Assembly: GCA_028282485.1 (NCBI GenBank) | Contig: JANQHU010000462.1 | Span: forward strand, 1-7,916 | DNA length: 7,916 bases | Origin: Bacillota bacterium | GTDB taxonomy: Bacteria; Bacillota; UBA4882; UBA8346 | Reading direction: 5' to 3' | The notes under the pieces: generated by a model | Told to the model about the DNA's origin: nothing | What the model saw: the letters and a program-made list of their open reading frames with translations, nothing else | Databases searched by the model: none | Shown here: in pieces, positions 4,813 to 7,916 of the stretch | Numbering within the stretch: position 1 is the first letter of the stretch | Layout: every line of letters starts with the position of its first letter | Program-made: the position numbers and the translations under genes

Positions 4813-6705
4813 CTAAATTCCTGCTGTAAATTGGGGATAATTCTTTTGCAAATTCCGATTTAAATCGGTAAATAACTGCAGCTTTTTTTTTAAAATTTCT
4901 GCAGATAATTCTAACCCGGATTCATCTCTTCCCGAAGTAATCTGCTGGGTTAAAAACTCGATTTCTTCTTTTAAACGTAAAGCTTTTCTCCGATTAATTA
5001 ATTCTTCAGGAAGATTCACAGTTCCTTTCACTGCTTGTTCCGCCATTAAGGAAGCAGCTGCCTCTCTTTCGCTTTCGGAAATAATTCCTAAGGCAATCTG
5101 CTCCTCGAGATCGAGTCGGTTGTCTTTAGTTAAAAGCTCATTATATAAATTACGCCAGAGGGAAAATGAAAAATCTTCCGCTTTCAATTCTTTTTTAATT
5201 CGCGCAAAGTTATCATATTCCTGCAAAGCGGATTGTAAAAGTTCTTTTTCAACATTAAATACCGCTTGTTTCAGAGGAGACAAACTTTCAATGGGCACCT
5301 TCTGTTTAGTTACTTCCCCTGCTTTATCCGTTTTTATATTATTATAACTATTATTATTATTCCTATCCATGACTAGTTTTTTTTGCCGCTCTTTTTTTTG
5401 CCACATACTAAACTCCGTCATGATTGCTAGTTCGCTGACTCCGATTTCTCTGGCTAACTGCCTGATATAAGCCTCGCGAACTACATTACTAAAAATCGTC
5501 CCCAATAAAGGTAATACTTCTTGAACAACCCGATTTTTACTTTCCGGTGTTTGGTTGTTATATTTTTTTAATAACAAATTCATCTTAAAGTCAATTAAAT
5601 TTTGCGCCTCTTGTAACAGCTTACTAAATGCCGCTGCTCCTGCTTCTTTAAGAAAGGAATCCGGATCAGCCTTTTGGGGAAAGGTAATTATTTTAACTGT
5701 TAATTCCAACTCGCTGAGAAGATCTGCTCCGCGTAAAGTTGCTTTTTGACCAGCTTCGTCACAATCATAAGCAATGACAACTTCCTTGGTATATCGTTTT
5801 AAGATTTTTCCTTGTTCTTTTGTAAAGGCTGTTCCTAGGGAAGCTACTGTATTCGGGAACCCATTTTGATAAGCTTGAATTAGATCAAAATAACCTTCCA
5901 CCATAATTCCTTGCTTGGTTTTCCGCAAGAAATCTTTGGCTAGATGCATCCCGTATAAGAGCTTTCCTTTATGAAAAAGTTCCGTTTCCGGAGTATTGAG
6001 GTATTTTGGATGGCTATCATCAAGCACCCGGCCTCCAAAACCAATTACGCGCCCGTGCACATCGCAAACCGGAAAGATCAGCCTCTTGCGAAACCGATCA
6101 TAATAGCCTTTTTCTCCAAAAGCAATTAGTCCTAATTTAGCAGCTAATTCTAAAGAAACTCCTTTTCTTCTGAAAACCTCTGTGAGAGCATGCCAGGAGT
6201 CCGGCGCGTAACCTAACCCAAAAATTTTAGCTGTCTCTAAAGTAATATTTCGTTTTTCCAGGTAACTTTGGATCGACTCCCCTTGTTTGGTCTCCCAAAG
6301 CGCCTTACTAAAAAATACGGCTGCTAGTTGATTTATATGATATAATTCTTCATTATATTTCTTATTTTCTTTTCCTGAACCTGATAATTCCGGCCAACTA
6401 ATGCCGGCTCTTTCTGCTAAACGCTTGGCAGTAGTAATGAAATCAAGATTATCAATCTTCATTAAAAATTGAAAAACATCTCCGCCCGTACCACAACCAA
6501 AACAATAAAAAAACTGTTTCTCCCCATTGACATTAAAAGAAGGGGTTTTTTCATTATGAAAAGGACAGAGCCCTAACAGGGAACGCCCATTTCTTTTTAA
6601 TGATACGTATTCGGAAATTATTTCAACTATATTATTTTTATCTTTTATTTCCTGAAAAAATTCTCTTTCAAATTTATTTTCCACGTTAGGGATCAACCTC
6701 TTCAA
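4813..6705 (-). CDS. dnaG: DNA primase
   Basis: 630 residues, slightly longer than the B. subtilis protein (about 600). The enzyme makes RNA primers for replication and binds the replicative helicase through its C-terminus. Visible: CHC2 zinc-binding domain with C47-P-F-H50 and C68-F-G-C71; basic RNA-polymerase-core segment 'RFRKRLIFPV' (204–213) with 'GRVIGFGGR' (218–226); TOPRIM metal site with E270 in 'MVEGYFDLI' and D314/D316 in 'AYDCDEAGQKAT'; then a low-complexity Asn-rich linker (447–460) and the helical helicase-interaction region (~473–630). The start is uncertain. TTG 6705 is the first possible and keeps an 'IP' dipeptide that primases usually have near the N-terminus, but has no SD; TTG 6696 abuts AGAGG; GTG 6684 has GAAGAGG at 12-base spacing. 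Stop is TAG. A stretch of about 6–8 extra residues precedes the usual 'F-QEIK' helix. Confidence 0.97.
   Translation of the reverse strand: MKRLIPNVENKFEREFFQEIKDKNNIVEIISEYVSLKRNGRSLLGLCPFHNEKTPSFNVNGEKQFFYCFGCGTGGDVFQFLMKIDNLDFITTAKRLAERAGISWPELSGSGKENKKYNEELYHINQLAAVFFSKALWETKQGESIQSYLEKRNITLETAKIFGLGYAPDSWHALTEVFRRKGVSLELAAKLGLIAFGEKGYYDRFRKRLIFPVCDVHGRVIGFGGRVLDDSHPKYLNTPETELFHKGKLLYGMHLAKDFLRKTKQGIMVEGYFDLIQAYQNGFPNTVASLGTAFTKEQGKILKRYTKEVVIAYDCDEAGQKATLRGADLLSELELTVKIITFPQKADPDSFLKEAGAAAFSKLLQEAQNLIDFKMNLLLKKYNNQTPESKNRVVQEVLPLLGTIFSNVVREAYIRQLAREIGVSELAIMTEFSMWQKKERQKKLVMDRNNNNSYNNIKTDKAGEVTKQKVPIESLSPLKQAVFNVEKELLQSALQEYDNFARIKKELKAEDFSFSLWRNLYNELLTKDNRLDLEEQIALGIISESEREAAASLMAEQAVKGTVNLPEELINRRKALRLKEEIEFLTQQITSGRDESGLELSAEILKKKLQLFTDLNRNLQKNYPQFTAGI
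5338..5361 (-). repeat. AAT-rich low-complexity tract inside dnaG
   Basis: The minus strand has AAT triplets in two short runs (four, then two) giving NNNNSYNN at residues 449–456. It falls in the flexible linker between the TOPRIM/core part and the helicase-binding domain, where length change would be tolerated. It is a simple triplet repeat and does not disturb the reading frame. Confidence 0.6.
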
Positions 6706-6752
6706 AATTAATAGTTAGATTATTTCGTCACTTGTAACAGGAGTTCCTTCTT

Positions 6753-6782
6753 AAGATAAGCATTAAAAGTAATTTTTTACAA
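6753..6782 (-). promoter_or_regulatory. weak candidate promoter for dnaG–rpoD
   Basis: TTGTAA (6782–6777) and TATCTT (6758–6753) on the minus strand, 18 bases apart. The -35 overlaps the T-tract of the second hairpin. It would give a leader of roughly 40 bases before dnaG. The hexamers are only moderate matches. It is offered because the upstream terminators imply that a promoter must lie here. Confidence 0.3.
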
Positions 6783-6803
6783 AAACGGTGTTGATTACCG
6801 TTT
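6781..6803 (-). terminator. second tandem hairpin downstream of rodZ
   Basis: Minus strand AAACGGT, loop AATCAAC, ACCGTTT, a perfect 7-bp stem. The 3' arm is continued by T residues (TTTTTGT). It lies 4 bases beyond the T-tract of the first terminator and could act as a backup terminator or as a 5' element of the dnaG leader, depending on where dnaG transcription starts. Confidence 0.5.
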
Positions 6804-6807
6804 AGAG

Positions 6808-6829
6808 AAAAAAGACGCCCCAGAGGCGT
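6808..6829 (-). terminator. intrinsic terminator of the rodZ transcript
   Basis: Minus strand ACGCC, loop TCTGG, GGCGT, then C and six T (6813–6808). This is a short GC-rich stem with a proper U-tract 37 bases after the rodZ stop. Confidence 0.75.
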
Positions 6830-6866
6830 ATTTTGAGAAAAAATGAGAATAATTCTACCAAAAACA

Positions 6867-7916
6867 TTATAATTCTTCCCAACCTTGGCTCCCTTTTTTC
6901 AAAAGCAAGACCTTATTTGAAGTTATTTTCAATGTACAAGCATCATCTAAACGAGTTATCTTTTCAATTAACTTTCCATTCAGGGTTAACCGAATCGCCA
7001 TGGGATTACCAATTCTAATTTTTATTTCTTCTGTGGCCTGCCAAATAGTTTGTCCAGACTTGGAGTTTAAAATGATCCCGTCTTTACTATAAAAATAGTC
7101 CCCATCAATTTTGAGCAACAACCAGACATCTCCTAAAAAGTTCGCTTGCAGGGTAATGGGCTTGGTTGCAGTCTCTGCCCCTTGGTTTTGAGCCGGAGCT
7201 GTTGTTTCGATAATGGCCTCATTAGTCTTTTCCTTCTGCTTAGGTGGAACTGGGGTGGTGAGCTCCTTTTTGGGAATTGCTTGATTTTTTGCTATTTCCG
7301 CCTTATTGGATTTAATTTCCATAGTTATTTCGGAAGCATTATTTGTATTTTCAATCAGCGTTTCCGTTTTCGCCTTGGTTTGGGGTAAGATAATAAAGAC
7401 CAAAACCAGAATAATAATCATCAATAATAAAAATATACTCAAAAATAGCCCTTTATGACGAAATAATTTGCTACGGGAACGCACAAAATAATCTGGGTGT
7501 CTTTTTTCTTTACGAGTATCACGACGTTGCAGTGATTTTTTACCCAACAAAGCTTGGTTCCCTCCAGATTCCGCTTTCTCGGGAATAGTACTTTTAGCTT
7601 GCTTCGAAGCTATTTTTTGATTGTTTTCTGGTTTAACTTTTGGTTTTTTCTTTATTTCTTTTGCTTCGCCATCACCATTACTATGGCTGGCAGTATTTTT
7701 ATGATTTTTTAAGTCATCGTAACGTTTTAAAACCTCTTGGCTATTTAAACCAAGGGCATTAGCATAACCAGCGATAAAGCCGCGACAGTATACCTCACCA
7801 GGCAGAATCTGAAATTCACCGACTTCAATAGCTTCTAAATAAGAAACTTTAATTTTAGTCTGTTCATTGATTTGGTTTAAACTAATTTTTTGTTCTTCTC
7901 TTACTTTTCGTAGGTA
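6867..7916 (-). CDS. RodZ-like protein: N-terminal helix-turn-helix, one membrane helix, C-terminal DUF4115 (5' end off window)
   Basis: The frame is open from the stop at 6867 to the right edge without interruption, giving 349 residues. Only the first handful of N-terminal residues are likely missing, since the visible part starts 'YLRKVREEQKISLNQINEQT', close to the family N-terminus. Residues 1–68 form the HTH_25 domain, with 'YLEAIEVGEFQILPG' and 'VYCRGFIAGYANALGLN', which in E. coli RodZ binds MreB rather than DNA. A long Lys/Glu/Asn-rich cytoplasmic linker (~70–155) contains a basic stretch just before the single membrane helix (~157–178, 'GLFLSIFLLLMIIILVLVFI'). A Pro/Thr-rich extracytoplasmic linker follows, then the DUF4115 domain (~254–349) with 'DVWLLLKIDG' and 'IRIGNPMAIRLTLNGK'. 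RodZ links the MreB cytoskeleton to wall synthesis and cell shape. A TTG at 7550 should not be taken as the start because it would remove the whole HTH domain. Ends at a terminator before dnaG. Confidence 0.9.
   Translation of the reverse strand, partial: YLRKVREEQKISLNQINEQTKIKVSYLEAIEVGEFQILPGEVYCRGFIAGYANALGLNSQEVLKRYDDLKNHKNTASHSNGDGEAKEIKKKPKVKPENNQKIASKQAKSTIPEKAESGGNQALLGKKSLQRRDTRKEKRHPDYFVRSRSKLFRHKGLFLSIFLLLMIIILVLVFIILPQTKAKTETLIENTNNASEITMEIKSNKAEIAKNQAIPKKELTTPVPPKQKEKTNEAIIETTAPAQNQGAETATKPITLQANFLGDVWLLLKIDGDYFYSKDGIILNSKSGQTIWQATEEIKIRIGNPMAIRLTLNGKLIEKITRLDDACTLKITSNKVLLLKKGSQGWEEL

Noticed and set aside
7548..7550. TTG as the start of a 227-residue membrane protein
   Set aside because: The frame continues upstream without a stop to the window edge and encodes a clear RodZ-type HTH domain, so this TTG is an internal leucine codon.
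1..7916. Mobile element, CRISPR array, prophage or defence island
   Set aside because: No transposase, direct-repeat array, terminal inverted repeats or phage genes were seen; the only accessory-type gene is the Uma2 family member, which alone does not make a system.

Overview
The window reads as core chromosome of a low-GC, Gram-positive-type bacterium of the class Clostridia. Three things point there. The dnaG–rpoD pair is followed by nif3 and a C4 zinc-ribbon gene. The base composition is AT-rich with strong AGGAG-type ribosome sites. The RNase P RNA is class A rather than the class B found in Bacilli. I cannot name a genus. Every gene I can support lies on the minus strand, so transcription runs from high to low coordinates.

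In transcription order: (1) a rodZ-like gene entering from the right edge (7916–6867, N-terminus missing) ends at two tandem hairpins, at least one a good intrinsic terminator. (2) dnaG (primase) and rpoD (housekeeping sigma factor) follow 57 bp apart with no terminator between them, a replication/transcription operon in which both starts lack a well-placed Shine-Dalgarno. (3) A CAT-anticodon tRNA has its own strong promoter and terminator. (4) nif3 (dinuclear-metal protein with the inserted PII/CutA-like domain) and a coiled-coil zinc-ribbon gene form a short operon. (5) rnpB has an almost consensus promoter, starting right after the zinc-ribbon stop. (6) A Uma2-family (DUF820) nuclease-fold gene begins about 30 bp after rnpB with no visible terminator between. 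(7) A D-2-hydroxyacid dehydrogenase gene runs off the left edge; only its first 90 codons are present.

Functionally the region is housekeeping: cell shape (RodZ), replication priming (DnaG), promoter recognition (RpoD), a tRNA and the RNA that matures tRNA 5' ends (RNase P). The accessory element is the Uma2 gene. No mobile element, CRISPR array, prophage or defence island is visible, and I find no convincing undescribed multi-gene system. The points most worth a second look are the terminator-less rnpB–Uma2 junction, a compensatory change in the RNase P RNA core helix P4, the Met-versus-Ile2 identity of the CAT tRNA, and unusual start regions of dnaG and rpoD.
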